Part shown: positions 37,071-46,488 of the stretch, in pieces
How the letters are laid out: every line of letters begins with the position of its first letter
Numbering within the stretch: the stretch's first letter is position 1
NCBI GenBank assembly: GCA_963847615.1
Contig: CAWKAN010000020.1
Coordinates: 372,001-436,000 of the forward strand
Direction of reading: 5' to 3'
DNA from: Palsa-883 sp963847615
GTDB taxonomy: Bacteria; Pseudomonadota; Alphaproteobacteria; Acetobacterales; Acetobacteraceae
DNA length: 64,000 nucleotides
Notes under the pieces: model-generated
Told to the model about the DNA's origin: nothing
Seen by the model: the letters and a program-made list of their open reading frames with translations, nothing else
Databases searched by the model: none
Position numbers and translations under genes: made by a program

Positions 37071-38681
37071 ATGCAAATCGTCAGTCCCGGTGAAGCGGCG
37101 CGTCTCGTTCGGGACGGCGACTGCGTCTATGTCGGCGGATCGGGCGGCGGGCATGCGGTGCCCGAGGCGCTGATCGATGCGCTGCGCGACAGGTATGCCG
37201 CGACCGGCGAGCCTCGCGGCCTGACGCTTGCGAGTTCCGTTTCGCTCGGCGATTGGCAGAGCACGGGCTTCAACAAGCTCGCGGACCCGACCCTGGTGCG
37301 CCGGGTGATCAGCGGCGGCTTCAACAATTGTCCTGCCATCGCCGCCCTGGCGATCGCCGACCGGATCGAAGCCTATACCTTGCCGCAGGGCGTGCTGGCC
37401 CAGCTCTGCCGCGACATCGCGGCGGGCCGGCCGGGCCTGCTGACCCGGACCGGGCTGCACACCTTCATCGATCCGCGCCACGGCGGCGGCCGGCAGAGCC
37501 CGCGCTCCACCGAGGATCTGGTCAAGCTCGTCACCATCGACGGCGAGGAATTCCTGCTCTATCGCGCGTTTCCCATCAACGTCGCGGTGATCCGTGGCAC
37601 GACCGCCGACGAACGCGGCAACATTTCCATGGAGGACGAGGCGTTCCGCGGCGAGAATTTTTCCCTCGCCGCGGCGGCGCATCTGCACGGCGGCATTGTC
37701 ATCGCGCAGGTGCAACGTCTGGCCGCCGCGGCAAGCCTCAACCCCAGGGAGGTGGAGGTCCCCGGCGTGCTGGTTGACTACGTCATCGTCGCGCCGGATC
37801 AGCGGCAGACTTACCAGACCGCCTACAGTGCCGCCTTCGCGGGCAAGCTGCGGGTGCCCGACCGTGAGATCCAGCCGATTCCGTTCGACATCCGCAAGGT
37901 GATCGCGCGGCGGGCGGCGATGGAGTTGTGCCCGGGCGCGGTGGTCAATCTGGGTTTCGGCGTCTCCAACGGGGTCTCGGCCGTGGCGGCCGAGGAGGGG
38001 TTCTACCGCGATCTGACCCTGACCGTCGAACAAGGCCTGATTGGCGGGGTGCCGGCGGGCGGCAAGAATGCCGGGGCGGGCGTGAACTTCGAGATGATGG
38101 CGCACCAGCCCGACCAGTTCGACTTCTACGACGGCGGCGGCCTGGATGTCGCCTTCCTCTCCTTCGCCGAGGTCGACCAGGCGGGCAACGTCAACGTCAG
38201 CCGCTACGACAAGTCGATCAACGGCCCTGGCGGCTTCATCAATATCAGCCAGGGCGCGCGCAAGGTGGTGTTCTCGGGCAGCCTGACCACCGGCGGCCTG
38301 CGCATCCGCCCGGACGGGATCGGCGGACTGACGCTCGACCAGGATGGCACGATCGCGAAATGGCGGCGTCGGGTCCAGCAACTGACGTTCAATGGGACAT
38401 ATGCGCGCGAGCGCGGCCAGCAGGTGCTGTTCATCACCGACCGGGCGGTTTTCGAACTCACCGCCGAGGGCTTGCGGCTGATCGAGATCGCCGCGGGCAT
38501 TTCGCTCGAAGAACATGTGCTTGCCCGGATAGAATTCCCGGTGCAGGTGTCGCCTGGGCTGCGGCAGATGGACGCAAGGCTGTTCCGCGACCGGCCGATG
38601 GGTCTGCTCGCGGACTTCCGGGCGCGCGCGCCACACCAGCGTCAGCGCGCCGGTTCTGCAAGGGAGAGGCCACATGAGTGA
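37071..38681 (+). CDS. Fused acyl-CoA:acetate/3-ketoacid CoA transferase (YdiF-like)
   Basis: A 536-residue family I CoA transferase with alpha and beta parts in one chain. The N-terminal GGSGGGHAVPEALIDALRDR is the first glycine-rich loop. The catalytic glutamate is in LTLTVEQGLIGGVPAGGKNA. The C-terminal half includes DVAFLSFAEVDQAGNVNVSR. It moves CoA between acetate or succinate and an acyl or ketoacyl group. Its last codons overlap the next enoyl-CoA hydratase by 8 bp. Confidence 0.9.
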   Translation: MQIVSPGEAARLVRDGDCVYVGGSGGGHAVPEALIDALRDRYAATGEPRGLTLASSVSLGDWQSTGFNKLADPTLVRRVISGGFNNCPAIAALAIADRIEAYTLPQGVLAQLCRDIAAGRPGLLTRTGLHTFIDPRHGGGRQSPRSTEDLVKLVTIDGEEFLLYRAFPINVAVIRGTTADERGNISMEDEAFRGENFSLAAAAHLHGGIVIAQVQRLAAAASLNPREVEVPGVLVDYVIVAPDQRQTYQTAYSAAFAGKLRVPDREIQPIPFDIRKVIARRAAMELCPGAVVNLGFGVSNGVSAVAAEEGFYRDLTLTVEQGLIGGVPAGGKNAGAGVNFEMMAHQPDQFDFYDGGGLDVAFLSFAEVDQAGNVNVSRYDKSINGPGGFINISQGARKVVFSGSLTTGGLRIRPDGIGGLTLDQDGTIAKWRRRVQQLTFNGTYARERGQQVLFITDRAVFELTAEGLRLIEIAAGISLEEHVLARIEFPVQVSPGLRQMDARLFRDRPMGLLADFRARAPHQRQRAGSARERPHE

Positions 38682-39459
38682 GGAACTGGTCCGCTGCGAG
38701 ATTCGCGATGGCATCGCGACGCTGACGCTCGACAATCCGCCGCTCAACCTCGTCACGCTCGAACTGACGCGCCAGCTCGCCCGCAGGCTCGACGCGCTGG
38801 CGCAGGATGACGCGGCGCGGGTGGTGGTGCTGACCGGGGCCGGCGAGCGGGCCTTTTGCGCCGGCTCCGACATCACCGAGTTCGCGCGCATGATGGGCCC
38901 CGGCCAGGTCGTCCCGAACAAGCTGGCGCGGGAGAACGCGACCTACAGCGCGCTCGATGATTTCCCGAAGCCGACCATCGCGGCGGTGTGCGGGCTGGCC
39001 TTCGGCGGCGGCCTGGAGCTGGCGGTGTGCTGCGATCTCATTGTCGTCGAGCAGCAGGCGCGGCTCTGCCTGCCGGAAATCAAGCTTGGCGTGTTCCCCG
39101 GCAGCGGCGGCACCGTCCGGGTCACGCGGCGCATCGGCGAGGGCCGCGCCAAGGAGATGATGTTCCTCGGCGAGCCGATCGATGCTGCGACCGCGCTGGC
39201 GTGGGGTCTGGTCAACCGCGTGGTGGCGCGCGGACAGGGGTTGCGCACGGCGCAGGAGATGGCCGCGGTCCTGGCGGAACGTCCCAGTCGTGCCCTGCAG
39301 CTTTGCAAGACCGCGGTGGACCTGTCGTTCGACACGACGGAGGACCAGGCGGTGGCCCGGACCCTCGCGCTGAGCGACCAGGCGTTCAGCACGGCGGATT
39401 GCCGCGAAGGCGTGCGGGCGTTCTTCGCCAAGGAGACGCCGCGGTTCTCGCACGCCTGA
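38674..39459 (+). CDS. Enoyl-CoA hydratase/isomerase family protein
   Basis: A 261-residue crotonase. Its segments are TLTLDNPPLNLVTLELTRQL, ERAFCAGSDITEFARMM (oxyanion hole), GGGLELAVCCDLIVVEQQAR, and EIKLGVFPGSGGTVRVTRRI with a glutamate at the catalytic position. GSGGT is typical of active hydratases. It ends the first part of the plus-strand operon; a repeat-filled gap of 663 bp follows. Confidence 0.9.
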   Translation: MSEELVRCEIRDGIATLTLDNPPLNLVTLELTRQLARRLDALAQDDAARVVVLTGAGERAFCAGSDITEFARMMGPGQVVPNKLARENATYSALDDFPKPTIAAVCGLAFGGGLELAVCCDLIVVEQQARLCLPEIKLGVFPGSGGTVRVTRRIGEGRAKEMMFLGEPIDAATALAWGLVNRVVARGQGLRTAQEMAAVLAERPSRALQLCKTAVDLSFDTTEDQAVARTLALSDQAFSTADCREGVRAFFAKETPRFSHA

Positions 39460-40122
39460 ATGCCCGGCGCGGCCGCCTGGTGCGGGACCGGTTCCGCCGC
39501 GCAACCGAGGGCGCTGCCGACGCCTTGGCGGAGGCCATGGCAACGTCCAATGATTGCCGCTTCGAGATGCGCCCTGGCCAGGCTGCGTAGTCCTTTTCGA
39601 GGTGTACTGGGTCGCCCTCAATCCTGATCGCGGCCCATCAGGCTGAAGGCGCCACCGCGCGGCAAGCAAATCAAGCAAGGCAAGCAAGTAATCAAGCGGA
39701 CACAGAGTTGCACAGAGTGTCCACAGAGTTGCACAGAGAAGGCAAATGGCGCTGCGCGCAAGATATTCTTGTCTGCACATCCGTCATCAGCGCGAAGCGC
39801 CAAGAAATACTTCTCTGTGCAACTCTGTGTGCCCTCTGTGCAACTCTGTGTCCGCTTGATTACTTACTTTCCCGCGTTGCCGCGATTCCCGAAAGACCAG
39901 CGTGGGCAGCCAAGCCAAGGCGGCGACACCGGCCAAATGCAGCCATCCGGCCCACCGGGCCGCCGGGCGACCCCTCAAACCAACGCCCCCTGGACAGCGA
40001 GGCGGTGTTGGCGGACTGGTTCGGCTATGATGTGGCCGGGATCGGGGATGCGCGCCGGCGGCAATCCGGCGGCCCCGGCACGTCAACATTCGACCATTGA
40101 TCGCGGACGGAACAAAACACCG
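39460..40122. repeat. 663-bp gap containing a long foldback of CACAGAG/CTCTGTG repeats
   Basis: Left arm about 39686-39745 and right arm 39811-39865 are near-complementary. AAGTAATCAAGCGGACACAG on the left answers CTGTGTCCGCTTGATTACTT on the right. Each arm contains two tandem copies built on ACAGAGTTGCACAGAG. Just left of it are AAGCAAATCAAGCAAGGC-type direct repeats. Base composition is clearly lower in GC than the flanks. No gene is supported; short ORFs inside are repeat translations. Confidence 0.8.
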
Positions 40123-41742
40123 ATGCGGCCCTTCCTCACCCTGCACCACCCCGCGGCGGCCCGGCGCTACTACGCGCAGGGCAGTTGGCGCGAGCAGACG
40201 CTGTACCACCTGCTCGCCGCCCATGCCGCCGCCCGGCCGGACGAGGCCGCCGCGCGCGACGCCACGCGCACCCTGACCTGGCGTGCGCTGCTGGCCTGGG
40301 TGGACGGCACCGCGGCGCAGCTGCGCGGCCTCGGCCTGGTCGGCGGCGATCGCGTCTCGATCTGGATGAACAGCCGGCTGGAGGTGCTGGTGGCCTTCCT
40401 GGCCTGCGCGCGCGAGCGCATCGCCTGCAACCCCTCGCTGCACCGGACCCACGCGTCGGGCGACGTGGCGGCGCTGGTCGAGGCGCTGGGCAGCAAGCTG
40501 CTGCTCACCGAGCCGGGCTGGGGCGCGGACCGGCTGGCCGATCCGGTGGCGCGCTTTGCCGGCGTCGGTGCGCTGGAAGCGGTGCTGACGCCGGACAGTT
40601 TCCCGCGCCCCGGCGCCGCCGCGGGACCGCCGGGCAGCGATCCGGACAGCGTGGTCTATCTGGCGTTCACCTCGGGCACGACGGGACTGCCGAAATGCGT
40701 CATGCATTCGGACAACACGCTGCTGGCCAACGCGCGCGACCTGGCGCGCGACTGGGGGCAGGATGCGACCACGCGCGTGCTCAGCCTGTCGCCGCTGTCG
40801 CACCACATCGCCTGGGTTGCGGTGGCGCAATGGCTGGTCTGCGGCGGGATGTTCAACATCGGCGAACCCCCCGCCGGCCTCTCGCGCCTGGACTGGCTGA
40901 TCGAGACGCGGGCCACCTACGTGATGGGCGTGCCGACGCACGCCATGGACGTGCTGGCCGAGCAGCGCGCGCGCGGCATCGCCAAGCTGGGCGAGGTGCG
41001 CATCTTCTACATGGCGGGCGCACCGATCCCGCCGGTGGTGGCGGAAGGTTTCGCCAGGCAGGGCATCGCGCCGCAGAACATCTACGGCATGACCGAGAAT
41101 TCTTCGCACCAGTACACCCATCCGGGCGATCCGCCCGAGATCGCCATCGCCACCTGCGGGCGCGGCGGCCCGGGCTACGAGGTGGCGATCTTCGACCCGG
41201 CGGACCGCGACCGTCGCCTCGGCCCCGGCGAGGCTGGCGAAATCGGCGGCCGTGGCGCCGCCCTGATGCTCGGCTATTTCGACAACCAGCGCGCCACGGG
41301 GGAGAGCTTCAACCGCGACGGCTGGTTCCTCTCCGGCGACCTCGGCCGGCTCGACGCGGCGGGCAACCTGACCATCCTCGGCCGCTCCAAGGACCTGGTG
41401 ATCCGCGGCGGGCACAACATCCACCCCGCGGACATCGAGGCGCGCGCGGTGCGCAACCCGGCGATCCGCGCCGCCGCCGCGTTCGCCGTCCCGGACGAGC
41501 GGCTGGGGGAGCTTGTGTGCCTGGCGGTGGTCGGCGAGATCGAACCGGATGCGATCCTGGCCCACCTCGCCGCCGAAGGGCTGTCGCGCTACGACATGCC
41601 GGAATATATCCTGCCGATGGCGGCGTTTCCCCTCACTGCCAGCGGCAAGATCCTCAAGCGCGAGATCCAGGCCCAGGTGGCGCGCGGCGAACTGACCCCG
41701 CTTGCGGTGCGAAGCCGAGCGGGCGGCGAGGGAGCGGTCTGA
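40123..41742 (+). CDS. AMP-forming acyl-CoA synthetase/ligase
   Basis: A 539-residue member of the ANL family. The P-loop TSGTTGLPKCVMHSDNT lies around residue 183. The adenylate-binding IYGMTENSSHQ, the hinge motif GWFLSGDLGRLD with GRSKDLVIRGG, and the C-terminal catalytic Lys in LTASGKILKREI are all present, so it should be active. The carboxylate substrate is unknown; the neighbouring acyl-CoA dehydrogenase suggests a medium-chain, cyclic or branched acid. Start ATG 40123. Confidence 0.92.
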   Translation: MRPFLTLHHPAAARRYYAQGSWREQTLYHLLAAHAAARPDEAAARDATRTLTWRALLAWVDGTAAQLRGLGLVGGDRVSIWMNSRLEVLVAFLACARERIACNPSLHRTHASGDVAALVEALGSKLLLTEPGWGADRLADPVARFAGVGALEAVLTPDSFPRPGAAAGPPGSDPDSVVYLAFTSGTTGLPKCVMHSDNTLLANARDLARDWGQDATTRVLSLSPLSHHIAWVAVAQWLVCGGMFNIGEPPAGLSRLDWLIETRATYVMGVPTHAMDVLAEQRARGIAKLGEVRIFYMAGAPIPPVVAEGFARQGIAPQNIYGMTENSSHQYTHPGDPPEIAIATCGRGGPGYEVAIFDPADRDRRLGPGEAGEIGGRGAALMLGYFDNQRATGESFNRDGWFLSGDLGRLDAAGNLTILGRSKDLVIRGGHNIHPADIEARAVRNPAIRAAAAFAVPDERLGELVCLAVVGEIEPDAILAHLAAEGLSRYDMPEYILPMAAFPLTASGKILKREIQAQVARGELTPLAVRSRAGGEGAV

Positions 41743-41905
41743 TGCACATTTGGTGCCGTGTAGAAATGAATTGGCCATTCGACGGAGATCACGACTGCTC
41801 GCCCCGTCATCGACGCCCATCCCATCATGGCCCCTCGTCCCGTCATGGCCGGCCCGAGGACAGGCTCCAGCCGATCATGCACGACTTTCCTTCGTGCAAC
41901 CAGCC
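41743..41905. repeat. REP-like remnants between ligase and acyl-CoA dehydrogenase genes
   Basis: Short direct and inverted pieces (CCCGTCATCGACGCCC, CCCGTCATGGCC, CACGACTTTCCTTCGTG) resemble the BIME inside livK. No gene. Confidence 0.5.
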
Positions 41906-43084
41906 ATGACCGTATTCGAACGGCTGGAACGTCGGCGCCACTGGAGCGAGGACGAGCGCCTCGTGCTCGACCAGGTGCGCCGGCTGTGCGCGACGACGAT
42001 CGCGCCGAACGCCGCGGCGTATGACCGCTCCGGCGCGTTCCCGTGGGACAACATCCGGGCGATCAACGCGATGGGGCTCAACGGGCTGTTCGTGCCGGAA
42101 GCCTATGGCGGCACGCCGATGCGCTATCGGCTGTACCTGGAATGCGTCAGCGCCATCGCGGAGGCCTGCGCCTCGACCGGCCTGATCTACTCGACCACGT
42201 TCCACGGCATGGGGCCGCTGGTCGCGTTCGGCACCGCGGAACAGAAGGCGCGGCTGCTGCCGCGCATCGCCGCGGGCGGGCTGGGGGCGCTGGCGATCAC
42301 CGAGCCGGAGGCCGGCTCCGACGCCACCGGCATGCGCACGCGGTTTCGCGCCGACGGCGACAGCATCGTCGTCGATGGCGGCAAGGTCTTCATCAGCAAC
42401 GGCGACGTGGCCGAGCTGCTGCTGGTGTTCGGCAAGTGGGACGGCATCGAGGATCCGCGGGCGGCGATCTCGGTGCTGGTGATGGAGCGCGCGACGCCGG
42501 GCCTGTCGGTGCTGCGGCTGGAGGAGAAGATGGGCCATCGCGCTTCCTCCACCGCCGCCATCGCCTTCGAGGGGATGCGCGTCAATCGGGCCAATCTGCT
42601 CGGCCGGCCGGGCGACGGGCTGGCGATCCTGTTCGCCTCGCTCAATCGCTCGCGCCCCTCGATCGCGGCGCACGCGCTGGGGATCGCGCGCGCCGCCTTC
42701 GCCGACATGGTGGACTACATGAACGCGCGCCGGCAGTCGGGGCGGCGGGTGATCGATTTCCAGGGCAACCAGTTCATGCTCGCCGACCTGGCGACCGAGC
42801 TGGCGATGGCGGAGGCGTGGCTGGACTACGTCGCCGCCCTGGTCGATGACGGCGAGAGCGATTTCGGCATCGAGGCGTCGATGGCGAAGCTGCGCGCCTC
42901 GGACCTCGCCAGCCGCATGGCCGATGCCTGCGTGCAGATGCACGGCGGCTACGGCTACACGCGCGACCACCGGGCGGAGCGGCTGATGCGCGACGCCAAG
43001 GTGACGCAGATCTGGGAAGGGACCAACCAGGTGCACCGCCAGTTGATCGGCCGCAGCTTCGCGCAACGCGGGCCGCGCGCATGA
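41906..43084 (+). CDS. Acyl-CoA dehydrogenase
   Basis: A 392-residue flavoprotein with all family landmarks. LAITEPEAGSDATGMRTRFR is the flavin loop. MGHRASSTAAIAFEGMRV follows. MHGGYGYTRDHRAERLMRDA precedes IWEGTNQVHRQL at the C terminus, where the EGTN glutamate region is typical of active short/medium-chain enzymes. It overlaps the quinone oxidoreductase start by 4 bp. Confidence 0.92.
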   Translation: MTVFERLERRRHWSEDERLVLDQVRRLCATTIAPNAAAYDRSGAFPWDNIRAINAMGLNGLFVPEAYGGTPMRYRLYLECVSAIAEACASTGLIYSTTFHGMGPLVAFGTAEQKARLLPRIAAGGLGALAITEPEAGSDATGMRTRFRADGDSIVVDGGKVFISNGDVAELLLVFGKWDGIEDPRAAISVLVMERATPGLSVLRLEEKMGHRASSTAAIAFEGMRVNRANLLGRPGDGLAILFASLNRSRPSIAAHALGIARAAFADMVDYMNARRQSGRRVIDFQGNQFMLADLATELAMAEAWLDYVAALVDDGESDFGIEASMAKLRASDLASRMADACVQMHGGYGYTRDHRAERLMRDAKVTQIWEGTNQVHRQLIGRSFAQRGPRA

Positions 43085-44142
43085 GCCGGCCCGCCATGCG
43101 AAGCGTGGGCGCCGACGGCGCGATGGACGCCGGGCCGCGGTTCGCTGCGCTGGTGGTGCGCGCGCATGGCGGGCCCGAGGCGCTGGTGGCGGATCGCGTT
43201 GCCGTGCCGCCGCCCGGGCCGGGCGAGGTGGCGATCGACGTCGCCGCGGCCGGAATGAACTACCCGGACCTGCTGGTCATCTCGGGACGCTACCAGAACC
43301 TGCCGCCATGCCCGTTCATTCCGGGCAAGGAGGTGGCGGGCCGCATCGCGGCGCTTGGCCCCGACGTGCGGCACCTGGCGGTGGGTCAGCGCGTGATGGC
43401 GCAACTGGAGCACGGCGGCTATGCGGCGCGCGTGCTGGCGCCTGCCGCCGGCACCTGGGGGATTCCCGACAGCGTGGCGTTCGAGACCGCGGCGGCGATG
43501 GGGCTGGTCTACCAGACCGCGCATTTCGCGCTGGTGGCGCGCGGCCAGCTGCGGCCGGGCGAGCTGGTGTTGGTGACCGCCGCCGCCGGCGGGGTCGGGC
43601 TGGCCACCGTGCAACTCGCCAAGGCGCTGGGGGCGACGGTGTTGGCGGGAATCCGCAAGCCGGCGCTGGCGCCGCTGCTGCGCGCCAACGGCGCCGACGC
43701 CATCATCGACCTGGCCGCGCCCGATCTGCGCGACAGCCTGCGCGCGCAGGTCCACGCCGCGACCGGCGGGCAGGGCGTCGATCTGGTGATCGACCAGGTC
43801 GGCGGCGACGTGTTCGACGCCGCGCTGCGCGCACTCAGTTGGTGCGGCAGGCTGGTGGTGGTCGGTTTCGTCGGCGGACGCATCCCGGTGGCGCGGGCCA
43901 ACTACCTGCTGGTCAAGAACATCGGCGTCCTCGGGCTGCAATGGTCCGACTATCGCGATCGCACGCCGGCCTGGGTGGCGCGCGTGCAGCACGAGCTGTT
44001 CGAACTGCTGGCGGCCGGGCGGATCGCTCCGGTGATCGACGCGGTCTACGGCTTCGGCGACGTGGCGGTCGGTCTGCGCCGCCTGGAAGCCGGGCAGGTC
44101 GCCGGCAAGCTGGTGCTGGCAACCGACGTGTTGCCTCGGTAA
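43081..44142 (+). CDS. NADPH:quinone oxidoreductase-like MDR enzyme
   Basis: A 353-residue zinc-independent MDR enzyme. MNYPDLLVISGRYQNLPPCP is in the N-terminal half, PGKEVAGRIAALGPDVRHL follows, and the Rossmann motif TAAAGGVGLATVQLAKALGA is in the C-terminal half. It may act as an enoyl-thioester reductase or quinone reductase. It is coupled to the acyl-CoA dehydrogenase by an ATGA overlap. Confidence 0.9.
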   Translation: MSRPAMRSVGADGAMDAGPRFAALVVRAHGGPEALVADRVAVPPPGPGEVAIDVAAAGMNYPDLLVISGRYQNLPPCPFIPGKEVAGRIAALGPDVRHLAVGQRVMAQLEHGGYAARVLAPAAGTWGIPDSVAFETAAAMGLVYQTAHFALVARGQLRPGELVLVTAAAGGVGLATVQLAKALGATVLAGIRKPALAPLLRANGADAIIDLAAPDLRDSLRAQVHAATGGQGVDLVIDQVGGDVFDAALRALSWCGRLVVVGFVGGRIPVARANYLLVKNIGVLGLQWSDYRDRTPAWVARVQHELFELLAAGRIAPVIDAVYGFGDVAVGLRRLEAGQVAGKLVLATDVLPR

Positions 44143-44537
44143 GGCCAGGGCGCCGCGGCCGAGCCAGTGGATCGACCCGTGGCCGCTGGCCGTGCCGCAG
44201 GCCCGGGCGCCACCGACCTGCCGGGGGGCCGCGGCGCCGTCTTCGCGACCCCGCGCCACGCGCAGCGGTCCGGCCGGTTCGCCGCGGCGCCGGTCGTTTC
44301 GTTGGTTCATATCGCTCCGACCGCTTGATCAACAAATGGGCAGTCGATTTTCCGGGTTCTGCTTCGCGGATCCGGGCAAATGCCTGGATCGGCGGCAAAG
44401 TCGTCTGCCCAACAATCCGGCAAATCGGCTCCGGCCGCGACGCTCGATATGCCGCCGCGCGTGGCACGGTTCTTGTTATCCATTGGGCGTTGTTCGCGCG
44501 CGACAAAGAATCGATCCGAACCGGAGGACGTCCCGAA
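44143..44537. other. 395-bp leader region of the ammonium transporter gene
   Basis: No gene seen. The right half is AT-richer and holds the candidate sigma-54 promoter at 44462-44477. Confidence 0.5.
44462..44477 (+). promoter_or_regulatory. Candidate sigma-54 (-24/-12) promoter of amt
   Basis: TGGCACG followed by four bases and TTGTT matches the sigma-54 consensus TGGCACG-N4-TTGCW except for one base in the -12 box. It lies 60 bp before the amt start, giving a plausible leader. Ammonium transporter genes are commonly NtrC/sigma-54 dependent. No NtrC site was recognised by eye. Confidence 0.6.
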
Positions 44538-45800
44538 ATGCCGCATATCGAGCCGGGCGATGTCGCCTGGGTGCTGATGAGCACCGCCCTGGTGCTGTTG
44601 ATGACCATCCCCGGGCTGGCGCTGTTCTATGCCGGAATGGTGCGCAAGAAGAACGTGCTCGCCATCATGATGCAGTCGTTCAGCCTGTGCGCGCTGGTCA
44701 GCGTGGTGTGGATGGTCGCCGGCTATTCGCTCGCCTTCGGCAACGGCAATGCCTGGATCGGCGACGCGTCGCGGCTGTTGCTGAACGGTCTGGGCGCCGC
44801 GTGGGACCAGCCGTTCACCCTCGGCGCCGGCAGTGCGAACCCGCTGCCCACCACCATCCCCGAGAGCGTGTTCCTGCTGTTCCAGATGGCCTTCGCCATC
44901 ATCACCCCGGCGGTGGTCACCGGTGCCTTCGCCGACCGGATGAAGTTCTCCGCGCTGCTGCTGTTCATGACGCTGTGGTCGCTGCTGGTCTATGCGCCGA
45001 TCGCCCACTGGGTGTGGGGGGCCACCGGCTGGCTGAACCTGCTGGGCATCGCCGACTTCGCCGGCGGCACGGTGGTGGAGATCAATTCCGGCGTCACCGG
45101 CCTGGTCTGCGCGCTCGTGCTCGGCCGGCGGCTTGGCTACGGGCAGGAGAACCTGGCGCCGTGGAACCTGTCCTACGCGGTGGTCGGCGCCTCGCTGCTC
45201 TGGGTCGGCTGGCTCGGCTTCAACTCGGGCGGTGCCCTGGGCGCCAATGGCCGCGCCGGCATGGCGGTGCTGGCAACGCAGATGGCCGCCGCCGGCGCGA
45301 CGTTGTCGTGGAGCGCCGCCGAATGGCTGCTGCGCGCCAAGCCCTCGGTGCTGGGGGCGATTTCCGGCGCGGTCGCCGGGCTGGTGGCGATCACCCCGGC
45401 GTCCGGCTTCGTGCTGCCCGGGCCGGCCCTGGCGATCGGCATCGTCGCCGGCGCGGTCTGCTTCTGGGCGGTGACCGTGCTGAAGCCATGGCTGGGCTAT
45501 GACGACAGCCTGGACGTGTTCGGCGTGCACGGCGTGGGCGGCATTCTCGGCATGCTCGCCACCGGTCTGCTGGCGTTCGGTCCGCTGACCGCGACGGCGG
45601 CGCATCCGCAAGGCGTCGCTGTCGGCGGCATGGCCTTGCTGCGGATCCAGGCGCTGGGCGTGGCCGCGACGCTCGGCTACAGCGCCCTGGGCAGCTACCT
45701 GCTGCTGAAGCTGACCGATCTGCTGGTCGGGCTGCGGGTGTCGCGCGAAGAGGAACGCGAGGGCCTGGACGTCGTGCTGCACGGCGAGCAGGTGTTCTGA
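44538..45800 (+). CDS. amt: Ammonium transporter
   Basis: A 420-residue Amt/MEP/Rh protein with about eleven membrane helices. Segments include LMTIPGLALFYAGMVRKKNV near the N terminus, AFADRMKFSALLLFMTLW, GGTVVEINSGVTGLVCALVL and the conserved HGVGGILGMLATGLLAFGPL. No signal peptide is needed. The ribosome site is GGAGGACG. Unusually, no glnK/glnB gene follows, so PII control would have to act in trans. Confidence 0.95.
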   Translation: MPHIEPGDVAWVLMSTALVLLMTIPGLALFYAGMVRKKNVLAIMMQSFSLCALVSVVWMVAGYSLAFGNGNAWIGDASRLLLNGLGAAWDQPFTLGAGSANPLPTTIPESVFLLFQMAFAIITPAVVTGAFADRMKFSALLLFMTLWSLLVYAPIAHWVWGATGWLNLLGIADFAGGTVVEINSGVTGLVCALVLGRRLGYGQENLAPWNLSYAVVGASLLWVGWLGFNSGGALGANGRAGMAVLATQMAAAGATLSWSAAEWLLRAKPSVLGAISGAVAGLVAITPASGFVLPGPALAIGIVAGAVCFWAVTVLKPWLGYDDSLDVFGVHGVGGILGMLATGLLAFGPLTATAAHPQGVAVGGMALLRIQALGVAATLGYSALGSYLLLKLTDLLVGLRVSREEEREGLDVVLHGEQVF

Positions 45801-46021
45801 GCATGACCGGCGGCTGCGCCCGTCATGGCCCCGGAGCGGCGCCAGGTGGCTTCCCGGTGTCCGCTTCCATTGGGCACCGCGCCTCGTCGGGGATGCACTC
45901 CCCGCCACCGCGGGGCGGGGGTAGAAAACCGGGTTCGCCGAACGAGGGTCCGCACCCCTGGACCTCGCTGCGGGGTTTTGCACCGCGGCGGCGTGCCGGC
46001 GGCGTCCTGGCCTCGCGTCCG
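45801..46021. other. Repeat-like gap after amt
   Basis: GC-rich sequence with a hairpin (CCCCGCC-ACC-GCGGGG type, near 45910) that could terminate amt. No gene seen. Confidence 0.4.
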
Positions 46022-46336
46022 TCAGCCGCCGGGGCTGACCGCCAGGATCTCGCGCGTGCGGGTCACCCTGTTGCCCCAGCGCGCGTCGAACTCGGCGATC
46101 AGCGCGGCGATCGCCGGCGACGCGGTGATCGCCTCGGCCGCCGCCAGGCTGTCGAACGCGTAGAACGCGCAGTGCACCGCCGGGTCGGTTCGGCTCCAGG
46201 CGCGCCAGGCATGTTGCGCGTGGAACGCTTTGAGCGCGTCGGGCAGGTGTTCGTTGGCGTACCAGCGGTCGAATTCCGGGCGGTCGGCGGCGTCCGCCAC
46301 GGTTGCCCGCACCACGAGATAGGCTCGGTCTGTCAT
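46022..46336 (-). CDS. Small dimeric alpha/beta-barrel-like protein of unknown function
   Basis: A 104-residue protein. The N-terminal strand AYLVVRATVADAADRPEFD is followed by RWYANEHLPDALKAFHA, which resembles EthD/DUF4286-type ferredoxin-like barrels. Such proteins bind small hydrophobic ligands or act as monooxygenases or isomerases; nothing here decides. It lies 152 bp downstream of the amino-acid permease gene on the same strand. Confidence 0.7.
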   Translation of the reverse strand: MTDRAYLVVRATVADAADRPEFDRWYANEHLPDALKAFHAQHAWRAWSRTDPAVHCAFYAFDSLAAAEAITASPAIAALIAEFDARWGNRVTRTREILAVSPGG

Positions 46337-46488
46337 TGCATTCTCCTTGCCGGACCAGCGCCGCGGTCATGCTACGCGGCGCGCGGTCGATCGAACACTG
46401 CCACCCGGTCCCACCGCCCCATGGTCCGGCCGGGCCCGGTCGCGCCGCGCTGCCCGGCGGGGGCGATGCAGAGGGCGGCAGCATTGCG

